DNA of 43,288 bases from the NCBI GenBank assembly GCA_964643885.1, contig CAZXUI010000035.1:1-43288 (forward strand). Direction: 5' to 3'. Source of the DNA: CAADGL01 sp964643885. Its GTDB lineage: Bacteria > Planctomycetota > Phycisphaerae > UBA1845 > Fen-1342. This document shows positions 24,454 through 31,467 of this stretch, piece by piece (the first letter of the stretch is position 1; the number at the start of each line of letters is the position of its first letter). The notes below the pieces were generated by a model, which did no database searches, was not told the origin of the DNA, and saw nothing but the letters and a program-made list of their open reading frames with translations. A program made the position numbers and the translations under genes.

Positions 24454-25791
24454 CTACTCGTCGCTCAACGGGCTCGCCGGCCGGCGAAGCAGCTTCGCCT
24501 CGTTCGACACGTCCGTGAGCGACTCCAGGAATGCCTTCAGGTCGGCCGCCTCATGCTCCGAGAAGTTCAGCGGCATCAGCACCGTTTCGCGGCGATGGTG
24601 GTCCGGCGGCAGGGCGTTCTCGAACTTCGAGTAGTGCCGCAGCACGTCGTCGAGCGTCGCGAACTGCCCCTGGTGCATGTACGGGGCCGTCACCGCCACG
24701 TTCCGCAGCGACGGCGTCTTGAAACGCCCCCAGTCGTCCCCCTTCCGCTTCAGGTGCCGCAACATCGCCGCGGCCGGCCCGTCCGGATCATCGCTGTACG
24801 GACCGGCCGAGCTGAACTCGCTCCGCTGCGCCAGCTCGATTCCGTCGTATCGCCCGGCGTCGCGCGGCGCCGCCCCGTCGCGCGGCGCGACCCGCGCGCT
24901 ATGAAACTCCCCATCGCTGAAAACCGGCCCGGTGTGACACAATCGGCAATCCCCACGACCGATAAACAGCTTCAACCCGCGCTGGGCCGACGCCGAAAGC
25001 GCCGACAGCTTCGTCGAGTCGCCTTCGCGCAGTCCTTCGACGAACGTGTCGAACGGAGCGCTGCGGCTGACCAGCCTGCGCTCGTATGCCGCGATCACCT
25101 TGCCCACATTCGCGAAAACGCGGTTCACCCGATCGCGATCCGCTTCGCTCAGCCCCAGCCAAGCCTGGTGCTGCGGGTCGGACGGGTCGCCCGCCACCGG
25201 CCGGCCGCCGGCCGGCAGCCGCTCCGCCCACGTCGGATCGAGACGCTCCTCGGGAAACACCCGCTCATAGGCCCGCCGCAGCTCCCCATCGAGCGCAATC
25301 AGTCGCGCGACCGCCACGCGGCTGCCCGCCATCTCATCCGGATGCTCGATCGGACCGAGCGCCTGCGCCCAGAGCGTGTCCGCCCGGCCATCCCAGAAAA
25401 ACCAGCGCTGATGCGCGACGTTCCACAGCGCGGGCGTGTGTCGCGATCCAGGACGAATGCCCTCTCCCAGCGGCTTTCCGTCCGTGAAGTGCTTCGATGG
25501 ATCATGGCATGTCGCACACGAAATATCGCCACGCGACGACAGCCGCGGCTCGAAGAACAGGAACTGCCCCAGCCGCGCCGCGAGCGGATGATCCGCCACT
25601 TCGTTGGTCGGATCGGCCGGCGGGTCGGGCAGCGGCGAATGTTGCAGGATGCGGGCCCGCTCCGTCTCGCTGAACGCCGGCGCGGCACCCTCTTCACACG
25701 GCGCGGCGATCAGCCACGCCGCCGGCCACGCCGCCGCCAGGATGCCGGCCGCTACTGCGTATCGCACCCTTGTCGCAGCCCCGCCGCTCAT
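24454..25791 (-). CDS. Di-heme cytochrome c peroxidase / MauG-family protein
   Basis: A 445-residue periplasmic protein starting at ATG 25791, overlapping the stop of the preceding lipoprotein gene by 4 bp (ATGA). One hydrophobic leader (about 10-30) is followed by two c-type heme sites, CATCH (92-96) and CRLCH (282-286). The family motifs GQFLFFEPRLS, HTPALWNVAHQRWFFWDGRA and KTPSLRNVAVTAPYMHQG are present, the last ending before the distal C-terminal Met/His region. The family reduces H2O2 or oxidises a partner using two hemes. The size is larger than classical CcpA because of an insert around 150-215. It is the last gene of the NHL-YtkA-peroxidase trio, which suggests it acts with them outside the membrane. 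Confidence 0.92.
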   Translation of the reverse strand: MSGGAATRVRYAVAAGILAAAWPAAWLIAAPCEEGAAPAFSETERARILQHSPLPDPPADPTNEVADHPLAARLGQFLFFEPRLSSRGDISCATCHDPSKHFTDGKPLGEGIRPGSRHTPALWNVAHQRWFFWDGRADTLWAQALGPIEHPDEMAGSRVAVARLIALDGELRRAYERVFPEERLDPTWAERLPAGGRPVAGDPSDPQHQAWLGLSEADRDRVNRVFANVGKVIAAYERRLVSRSAPFDTFVEGLREGDSTKLSALSASAQRGLKLFIGRGDCRLCHTGPVFSDGEFHSARVAPRDGAAPRDAGRYDGIELAQRSEFSSAGPYSDDPDGPAAAMLRHLKRKGDDWGRFKTPSLRNVAVTAPYMHQGQFATLDDVLRHYSKFENALPPDHHRRETVLMPLNFSEHEAADLKAFLESLTDVSNEAKLLRRPASPLSDE

Positions 25792-26342
25792 TCCAGGTTC
25801 ACCGGAAATTGCGCCCGCTCGATCACGCCGCCGCGCTCCAGGTCGACGTAAATCTCCCAGTATCCGGGCATGTGAAACAGCATCCCCTCGACGCGACACG
25901 ATCCATCCGGCCGGCGCGACACGACCGGCTGAGTGTTCATTCCGTGACGGTGATCCGGCATGTCGGCGTCGACCACGATCGACAGCGGCGGACCTACCGG
26001 CCGGCGGTCAGCCGCATCGAGCACCAGCAGCTCCAGCGAAAATGGCTGATTGAGCGGGATCGGGTCCGGCGCTGGCCGACACGCGACCAGGAACGCCCCG
26101 TCATTACTCGTAACGGTCAGCGGAAAATCCGCCAGATCCGGAGGTGCATGCGTCGCCGTCGCCGGAGCGCTGCTGACGCTCGCGGTGGACTTCGCCCCGC
26201 CGTCGCCCGCCGCCTGACCGGACGATTGATCACCGCCGGAGCAACCGATCCCCCCTACCGCCATCGCGCACGCCATCGCACCGCCGCACACCCACGCGAC
26301 CAGCGGCCGCCGCCCTCTCCGATCCCGGTTCACCCCGTTCAT
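25788..26342 (-). CDS. YtkA/FixH-like lipoprotein with a Met/His motif
   Basis: A 184-residue lipoprotein starting at ATG 26342. Its ATGA overlaps the NHL gene stop, and its own stop overlaps the peroxidase start. The hydrophobic leader ends in GGIGC, making Cys34 the lipidated residue. A Ser/Ala/Thr linker (35-68) leads to a single beta-sandwich domain with a PNQP-like opening (DPIPLNQPFSLELLV), ADMPDHRHGMNTQP and FHMPGYWEIYVDLERGG. That order is typical of YtkA-like domains, and the clustered Met and His (M-P-D-H-R-H-G-M) could bind copper; this is inferred from the motif alone. The family is often found beside cytochromes and copper proteins, which fits the downstream di-heme peroxidase. 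Confidence 0.82.
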   Translation of the reverse strand: MNGVNRDRRGRRPLVAWVCGGAMACAMAVGGIGCSGGDQSSGQAAGDGGAKSTASVSSAPATATHAPPDLADFPLTVTSNDGAFLVACRPAPDPIPLNQPFSLELLVLDAADRRPVGPPLSIVVDADMPDHRHGMNTQPVVSRRPDGSCRVEGMLFHMPGYWEIYVDLERGGVIERAQFPVNLE

Positions 26343-28723
26343 GGCCGCTCCCCCGGAATCGGCAACCCGCGGGCCGGCGCCACGTACCAGCGCGAGCCGA
26401 ACGCCCGCAACAGCGAGCCGTCCGGCCGGAACTCCTGCGCCCGGTGGTTGCCGTAGTCGATCACGAGCACCTGGCCCTCATCATCAGAGAAAACCGCGGC
26501 CGGCTTGAAAAACTCCCCGGCCTTCAACCCCGCTCCGCCCCGCCGCGAAAGCAACGACCCGTCCCCACCAAAATGCAGCAACGCGTGCCCGCCGCGATCC
26601 GTCACAAACAGCGTCCCCTCCGGCCCGGCCGCCACGCCGTACGGCTCAACCAGCTCGCCGGCCTGCACCTGCGCCGCCCCGATCTCGCCCCGCAGTTCCC
26701 CCTTCTCATCATAGACCAGCACGCAGCGGCGATCCGCATCCACCACCAGCACCCGCCCGCCGGCCGCATCGACCACCAGGTCCGTCGGCCGCCGCATCTG
26801 GCCGGCCGCGTCGCCGTAGCCCCCCCAGCTCCGTACGAGCCGCATCTCCCCATCGACCGCCAGCACGCGCGCATTGCGCGCATCCAGCAGATACAGCAGC
26901 CCCTCCGGACCGAGCTCGACCAGCTCCACCTGGAGCGGCCAATCCAACTGCACGCCGGCCGCCCGCTCGATCGCCTCGAAGCTCCACGCCTTCACGAACG
27001 CCGAAATGCGATACGAGAAGCCCAGCTCCGCCCCGGAATCGACGCTCAGCCGAAACTGCTTGAGCTGCCGGTTGCCCGCGTCGACCACGAACAGCGCCCC
27101 GCGGCGCTCATCGACCGCCACGTCCGCCGGCTCGATGAACGTCCCCGGTCGCGGCCCCCACTCGCCGACGACCGTGATATTCACCGGCGTATCGGCGCTC
27201 GTGTTGAACACGAGCACCGAGTGATTCTCCGGCTCCGTGATCGCCAGCAAGCTGCCGCTCCGCGCCGCCCGCGGCCCGTAGTGCGTCGACATGCCGCCCA
27301 CCGACGCCATCAACATCCGCTGCGTCGCGATGTCCTCCTGCGTGAAACCGAAAAGCTGCACGCGGTTCTCGAACGCCTCGCACACCAACGCAAACTCGCC
27401 GCCGGGCGCCACCGCCGCCTGGAGCGGATAGTGAATCCGCCCCTCTCCCTCGTGCGGCCGGATCACGTGCAGCCCCCATTCGTACAGCCGCTGACCATCC
27501 AGCGTATAGACCTCGATTCGATGGTTGTTGGCATCCGCCACGAACAGCCGCTGCCCGCGGACGAAGAGCCCGCGCGGCGACGACAGCAACCCCGGCGCCG
27601 AGCCCCACTCGCCCCATGCCGCAATCTGTTTGCCGGCCGAGTCGAACTTCAGCACGCGGTGAGAATGCGCATCGGAAACGAACAGGTTTCCGGCCTCGTC
27701 GACCGCCACGCCGCCGAGCCGACCGGGCGCTGCCTCGGAACCGAACGGCACGATGCTGCCCTGCCACCTGCCGGCCAGGTCGAGAACCTGCACGCGCGCG
27801 TTGCCCGCGTCCGCCACGTAGACATGCCGCGCATCCACCGCGACCGCGATCGGCTCGCAGAACTCCCCCTCCCCGCGGCCGCGCTTGCCCCACGCGGCTT
27901 CCGCCGAGCCGTCCGCCTTGAATACGGCGATGCGGTGATTGCCGGTGTCGGCCACGAACAGCCGCCCGTCGGGCGCGAGAGCGATTCCCTGCGGCCGCAG
28001 CAGCTCGCCGACGCCCCCGCCGCGCCGCCCGATCGTCGCAACCGCCTCCCCCGCCTGCGTGAAGACGCGCACGCAATCCGCCCCGCTCTCGACGACGTAC
28101 ACCGTCCCATCGGCCGCGATCGCCCCCGCGGACGGATCGCGCAGCCCGCTGATCGTACGCAGATGCTGCCCGTAGCGCTGCTCGCCCGCGGGCGGGTCGC
28201 TGTTGCCGTCCTGTGCCGCCGCCTCCTGCCATCGCCCCGCTGCGACTGCTGGTGCGAGAATCCCCCCCTCCGCTGGTGCGAGAATCCCGTCTCGCACCCC
28301 TTCCGCGCCCGCTGGCGCGAGAATCCCTGCTCGCACCCCTTCGCCTGGGTGGCATGGGCGAGCGCAGCTTGCCCGTGCCTGCTCCGCTGTACCGAGAGCC
28401 GGGCGAGATCGCTTTTGAGAAAACGGGAGACCGGCCACCGACCGTTCGTGCTCTTGCCCGTCAGGGCACACGAACGTAGCCGGCGGCTTCAGCCACCGGA
28501 GAGCTCGCCCCTCTGCGTCGTACGTGGAGCCTTCGGCTCCGATCACAGCACAAGAGGAACCATCCCCCCTCGCACTCTCATCCCGAAGGGCGATCGCCCG
28601 ATCGTGCGGCCCTGATGCGAAGACCCCCTCTCGCACCGGCCCCATCCCACCCGTCGCCGCATCCAGCGAAAACAGCGCCACAATAAGCGCAACCGCACGC
28701 ACCAAGTCGCTGAGCCTGACCAT
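26339..28723 (-). CDS. Exported NHL-repeat beta-propeller protein
   Basis: A 794-residue protein read from ATG 28723; the frame is open up to 28759. Its leader MVRLSDLVRAVALIVALFSL is a plausible signal peptide, but no clear ribosome site precedes it. Residues about 30-165 come from a cluster of DNA palindromes (28248-28637) and read as low-complexity sequence with three GILAPA repeats. From about residue 185 on there are about ten NHL repeats, such as LRPQGIALAPDGRLFVADTG-NHRI, EPIAVAVDARHVYVADAG-NARV, RPTDLVVDAAGG and EPYGVAAGPEGTLFVTDRG. NHL propellers bind proteins, RNA or peptides or, outside the cell, often act as scaffolds. It lies 45 bp after rsmG and overlaps the YtkA-like gene. A start after the palindrome cluster is possible, but it would lose the signal peptide. 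Confidence 0.85.
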   Translation of the reverse strand: MVRLSDLVRAVALIVALFSLDAATGGMGPVREGVFASGPHDRAIALRDESARGDGSSCAVIGAEGSTYDAEGRALRWLKPPATFVCPDGQEHERSVAGLPFSQKRSRPALGTAEQARASCARPCHPGEGVRAGILAPAGAEGVRDGILAPAEGGILAPAVAAGRWQEAAAQDGNSDPPAGEQRYGQHLRTISGLRDPSAGAIAADGTVYVVESGADCVRVFTQAGEAVATIGRRGGGVGELLRPQGIALAPDGRLFVADTGNHRIAVFKADGSAEAAWGKRGRGEGEFCEPIAVAVDARHVYVADAGNARVQVLDLAGRWQGSIVPFGSEAAPGRLGGVAVDEAGNLFVSDAHSHRVLKFDSAGKQIAAWGEWGSAPGLLSSPRGLFVRGQRLFVADANNHRIEVYTLDGQRLYEWGLHVIRPHEGEGRIHYPLQAAVAPGGEFALVCEAFENRVQLFGFTQEDIATQRMLMASVGGMSTHYGPRAARSGSLLAITEPENHSVLVFNTSADTPVNITVVGEWGPRPGTFIEPADVAVDERRGALFVVDAGNRQLKQFRLSVDSGAELGFSYRISAFVKAWSFEAIERAAGVQLDWPLQVELVELGPEGLLYLLDARNARVLAVDGEMRLVRSWGGYGDAAGQMRRPTDLVVDAAGGRVLVVDADRRCVLVYDEKGELRGEIGAAQVQAGELVEPYGVAAGPEGTLFVTDRGGHALLHFGGDGSLLSRRGGAGLKAGEFFKPAAVFSDDEGQVLVIDYGNHRAQEFRPDGSLLRAFGSRWYVAPARGLPIPGERP
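28248..28637. repeat. Cluster of palindromic repeats inside the NHL coding sequence
   Basis: Copies of a GCTGGTGCGAGAATCC repeat begin at 28248, 28272 and 28311. The second forms a perfect GTGCGAGA/TCTCGCAC hairpin, and a distant fourth copy ends at 28637. GGGTGGCATGGGC...GCCCGTGCC lies at 28347-28379. A two-tier hairpin CGTTCGTG/CACGAACG with inner TGCCC/GGGCA lies at 28443-28476. CCGGCGGCT/AGCCACCGG lies at 28480-28499, GGAGCC/GGCTCC at 28526-28540, and GGGCGATCGCCC at 28588-28599. The minus-strand frame stays open through all of them. Confidence 0.8.
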
Positions 28724-28768
28724 GTCCGCACCATACCCCACGCCGCGCGAACCCCGCAACGCAATCCG

Positions 28769-29479
28769 CTACGGCCGCAGCGGCCGGCGGGCGATCAACG
28801 ACCCATCCCGCGGCAGATTCCCGCGAAGCGCCCGGGCCTTGCGATATTCCAGAAGAACCATCCGCCCATGACCCGCCGGCAGGTCGTATTCGTGCCGCCG
28901 CCCAGCCGTCAGCCCGCAGGCAGCCGCCGCTGACCGTGCCGCTGCAACCTCCTCATCGGCCGCGCGAGCCGACTTGAAGAGCCACACCGCCCCGCCCACG
29001 CGGACGAACCCGGCCGACAGCTCCAGCAGCACCGGAAGCGCCGCGACCGCCCGCGCCGTCACCGCATCGAAAAGCTCGCGCAGCTCCGTATCGTGCCCGA
29101 GCTGCTCCGCCCGTCCCCAGCGCGCAGACACATTCTCGATCCCGGCCGCCGCACACACGCGCATCACCGCGTCGAGCTTCTTTCGGGTCGCATCCAGAAG
29201 CGTCACACGCACGCCCGGCAACGCACACGCCAGCGGCACGCCCGGCAGCCCCCCGCCGCTGCCCACATCCAGCAACGTCCCCGCGCCGCGCTCGCGCAGC
29301 AGCGGCGCCAGCTCCAGCGAATCCGCCACGTGCCGCGCCCAGAACTCCTCCTCCCCGCGCGCCCCCGTCAGGTTCACCTGCTGATTCTCCGCCAGAATCC
29401 CCGCCACATACGCGCGCAGACGCCGCCGCGCGAGCTCATCCACTCCGCTCAACAGCGATTCAAGCCACGCTGGATCCAT
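28769..29479 (-). CDS. rsmG: 16S rRNA (guanine(527)-N(7))-methyltransferase RsmG
   Basis: A 236-residue SAM-dependent methyltransferase that modifies G527 of 16S rRNA in the 530 loop. Family motifs are NQQVNLTGARGEEEFWARHVADSLEL near the start, the SAM site LLDVGSGGGLPGVPLA, LLDATRKKLDAVM, and DAVTARAVAALPVLLEL. The C-terminus after about residue 205 is Arg-rich. I start it at ATG 29479 (MDPAWLESLL), where the family's helical N-terminus begins; the open frame extends to 29596 but is Arg/Gly-rich there. It lies 67 bp after the ferritin-like gene and 45 bp before the NHL gene, inside the long minus-strand run. It is not next to mnmG/parAB as in many bacteria. Confidence 0.95.
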   Translation of the reverse strand: MDPAWLESLLSGVDELARRRLRAYVAGILAENQQVNLTGARGEEEFWARHVADSLELAPLLRERGAGTLLDVGSGGGLPGVPLACALPGVRVTLLDATRKKLDAVMRVCAAAGIENVSARWGRAEQLGHDTELRELFDAVTARAVAALPVLLELSAGFVRVGGAVWLFKSARAADEEVAAARSAAAACGLTAGRRHEYDLPAGHGRMVLLEYRKARALRGNLPRDGSLIARRPLRP

Positions 29480-29546
29480 CTGATTCCGGCCGCACCCGCC
29501 CCCAATCCCGCGCCGCACAACCCGGCCGCGCCACGCGCCCGACGCG

Positions 29547-29972
29547 CTACGACATGGAGACCGACTCACCCGCCAGCGCCGCCGCATGCTCCTCATGCTC
29601 GGCCGCGAATCGCGACAGCACCCGCTTGGCCTCGTCGCCGACGGCCCGCGCCGCCGCCTGCCGATACCCCTCCGCCAGCCCCCGCTCGTCGCGCACCAGC
29701 TCGGCCAGCAGATAATCCAGCTTGAGATAGTGCAGCCGCATCACACCGATATCGGGAGAGACGAACGGCAGCCCCGCATCCGCCGCTGTCAGCCGCCGCG
29801 CCAGCTCCGCCTCCCGCCGCCGGCTCGAATCCGCGATCGACCGCAGCAGCCCCGCGTTGCGCGCCAGCCCCGCCCGCACGAACGGCCGCGCCTCCAGCGC
29901 CGCCCGCACCAGCGACCGGTGCTCACGCACGATCATCGCCTCGTACGCCGCGACATCCGCTCGATCCACCAT
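29547..29972 (-). CDS. Ferritin-like helical protein of unknown function
   Basis: A 141-residue all-helical protein. ATG 29972 has GGGAG 7 nt upstream; the GTG three bases before it is an alternative start. Four helices can be read: VAAYEAMIVREHRSLVRAAL, ARNAGLLRSIADSSRRREAEL, MRLHYLKLDYLLAELVRDER and AVGDEAKRVLSRFAAEHEEH. Glu and His recur at helix positions (E...REH, Y-L-K-L-D-Y, EHEEH), which suggests a ferritin-like four-helix bundle, but a full E-x-x-H pair per helix is not evident, so a metal site is uncertain. It sits between manA (33 bp upstream) and rsmG (67 bp downstream). I do not recognise a named family. Confidence 0.65.
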   Translation of the reverse strand: MVDRADVAAYEAMIVREHRSLVRAALEARPFVRAGLARNAGLLRSIADSSRRREAELARRLTAADAGLPFVSPDIGVMRLHYLKLDYLLAELVRDERGLAEGYRQAAARAVGDEAKRVLSRFAAEHEEHAAALAGESVSMS

Positions 29973-30005
29973 CACCTGGCTCCCAACTCGCCACCCGCCG
30001 CCGAT

Positions 30006-31097
30006 TCAGACGCCGCCCCGCCCCGGCCGCCCCAGCGGCACCGGCGACCCAGGCGGCGCCACCCGCTCCCGCGGCGGCCGCGGCAGGCCGCTCAGCGGAC
30101 TGCGAACCGGCACCTTCACCTCCAGCATCTCGCAATCTGCCGCCGTCTCGAGCACCACGTCGGCCGCGTCGGCCGGAATCAGCACCACGTCCCCCATCGC
30201 GAACTCGACCGTCCAGCTCGCCCGCCGCAACGACCCGCGGCCACGCAGCACCACCCACACGACCATCTCCGCGTGCGGCAAGTGCTGTGCCATCCCCGCC
30301 GAGAGCCGCACCCGGTCCAGCAGAAACCGCTCGCAAACCGCCAGCCGCGTCACCGTCGCGAAAACGCCCGCCACGTGCGAGCGCGGCTGAACGATCTCCT
30401 CCGCCGCGACCTCGACCAGCAGATTCTCCAGCGCCTGCTCGACGTGCAACTCGCGCGGCCGGCCGTCCAGCCCGACACGATCCCAGTCGTACAGCCGATA
30501 GGTCACATCCGACGGCGTCTGCACCTCCGCCACGAGCACGCCCGCCCCGAGCGCATGCGGCACGCCGCTCGGCAGGTAGTAGCACTGCCCCGCACGCACC
30601 GGCCAGCGCCGCAGAAGCTCCGCGATCCGCGGCCCGCCGACCGCCGCGCGAACATCCTCCAGCGTCACGCCCGGCCGCAGGCCGATCAGCAGTTCCGCCC
30701 CGGGTTCGGCCGCCAGCACATACCACGCCTCGTGCTTGATCCCCGCCTTTTCCGGGCGGCCGTCATCCGGCCGCGGATGCACCTGTACGCTGAGCGTCTC
30801 TCGGGCATCGAGGTATTTGATCAGCAGCGGAAACACCCCGTCGAACAGCTCCGCCCCGCCCACCAGCCGCGGCCCCCACGCCGCCAGCAATTCCGGCAGC
30901 GTGCACCCCCCCAGCGGCCCGCCGCGGACCCGCGACTCATGCCCCGCCAGCCCGCACAGCTCCCACGACTCCCCCACCGGCACATCCGCCGGCAGCGCCC
31001 GCCCCAGCACCGTCTCGAGCCGCCGCCCGCCCCACGGCCGCGGCTGAAGCTGTGGCTCGCACACGACCGGCAGCGGAGGCAATTCAGCGGGCTTCAT
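30006..31097 (-). CDS. manA: Mannose-6-phosphate isomerase, class I
   Basis: A 363-residue zinc enzyme interconverting mannose-6-phosphate and fructose-6-phosphate. Family hallmarks are RPWGGRRLETVLGRALP, GESWELCGLAGHES, FPLLIKYLDARETLSVQVHP (Gln and His zinc ligands), KHEAWYVLAAEPGAELLIGL (Glu ligand) and YYLPSGVPHALGAGVLVAEVQTPSDVTYRLYDWDR (His ligand and active-site Arg). The C-terminal cupin-like half (about 240-363) is complete. The start codon ATG 31097 lies inside the end of the ComEA-like gene (14-bp overlap), so translation is probably coupled. It feeds GDP-mannose or hexose metabolism and fits a role in glycan supply. Confidence 0.94.
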   Translation of the reverse strand: MKPAELPPLPVVCEPQLQPRPWGGRRLETVLGRALPADVPVGESWELCGLAGHESRVRGGPLGGCTLPELLAAWGPRLVGGAELFDGVFPLLIKYLDARETLSVQVHPRPDDGRPEKAGIKHEAWYVLAAEPGAELLIGLRPGVTLEDVRAAVGGPRIAELLRRWPVRAGQCYYLPSGVPHALGAGVLVAEVQTPSDVTYRLYDWDRVGLDGRPRELHVEQALENLLVEVAAEEIVQPRSHVAGVFATVTRLAVCERFLLDRVRLSAGMAQHLPHAEMVVWVVLRGRGSLRRASWTVEFAMGDVVLIPADAADVVLETAADCEMLEVKVPVRSPLSGLPRPPRERVAPPGSPVPLGRPGRGGV

Positions 31098-31467
31098 GCA
31101 GGACGAATTCGGGCTCGAAGGGTGTTTCCGGGAATACCATCAGCGGCCGCCAGCGTTCGATCAGCACCGGACCGATCCGCGGCACGAAATCCAAGTCCTC
31201 AGCCCGTCGGAACGCCGGCCGCCGCGGCGCGGATTCGCGATGCGAGATGATCGCTGCCGCCAGCTTTTCGCCAATCCCCGGCAGCAGCATCAGCTCGGCC
31301 GCACTGGCCGAATTCGGATCGATCCGCAGGGCCGCCTGCTCCGCGGACAGAGGTATGCCGACCGACTGAACCAATTTCCCGGCGCTGAGAACCCCGACCA
31401 CCAGCAGCACCACCGCGATGCTGGCCGCGCTTCGCCGCGCCGGCCGGCCCGACCCCGCCGCGCTCAC
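31084..31467 (-). CDS. ComEA-like membrane-anchored helix-hairpin-helix protein
   Basis: A 127-residue protein starting at GTG 31467, whose GTGA overlaps the stop of the GH10-like gene. A basic N-terminus (about 1-13) and one membrane span (AASIAVVLLVVGVLSAG, about 14-31) are followed by a short linker. The helix-hairpin-helix pair comes next: DPNSASAAELMLLPGIGEKLAAAII and FRRAEDLDFVPRIGPVLIERW. The L-P-G-I-G and V-P-R-I-G hairpins are DNA-binding in ComEA, the DNA receptor of transformation. The size and topology fit ComEA, but no other competence gene is near. The gene could also be one of the many uncharacterised HhH proteins of planctomycetes. Confidence 0.85.
   Translation of the reverse strand: MSAAGSGRPARRSAASIAVVLLVVGVLSAGKLVQSVGIPLSAEQAALRIDPNSASAAELMLLPGIGEKLAAAIISHRESAPRRPAFRRAEDLDFVPRIGPVLIERWRPLMVFPETPFEPEFVLHEAR

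Noticed and set aside
28248..28343. CRISPR array from the three GCTGGTGCGAGAATCC copies
   Set aside because: Spacing between copies is irregular and short (24 and 39 bp), the repeats themselves are mutated, and neighbouring units belong to other palindrome families.
26444..28615. 723-codon plus-strand frame opposite the NHL gene
   Set aside because: Antisense shadow; the NHL repeats on the other strand are unmistakable.
28724..28759. Upstream start of the NHL protein at 28759
   Set aside because: It would add 12 residues before a good signal peptide; ATG 28723 places the leader at the N-terminus.
29586..31250. 554-codon plus-strand frame across rsmG and manA
   Set aside because: It crosses several real minus-strand genes and is Arg/Pro/His-rich.
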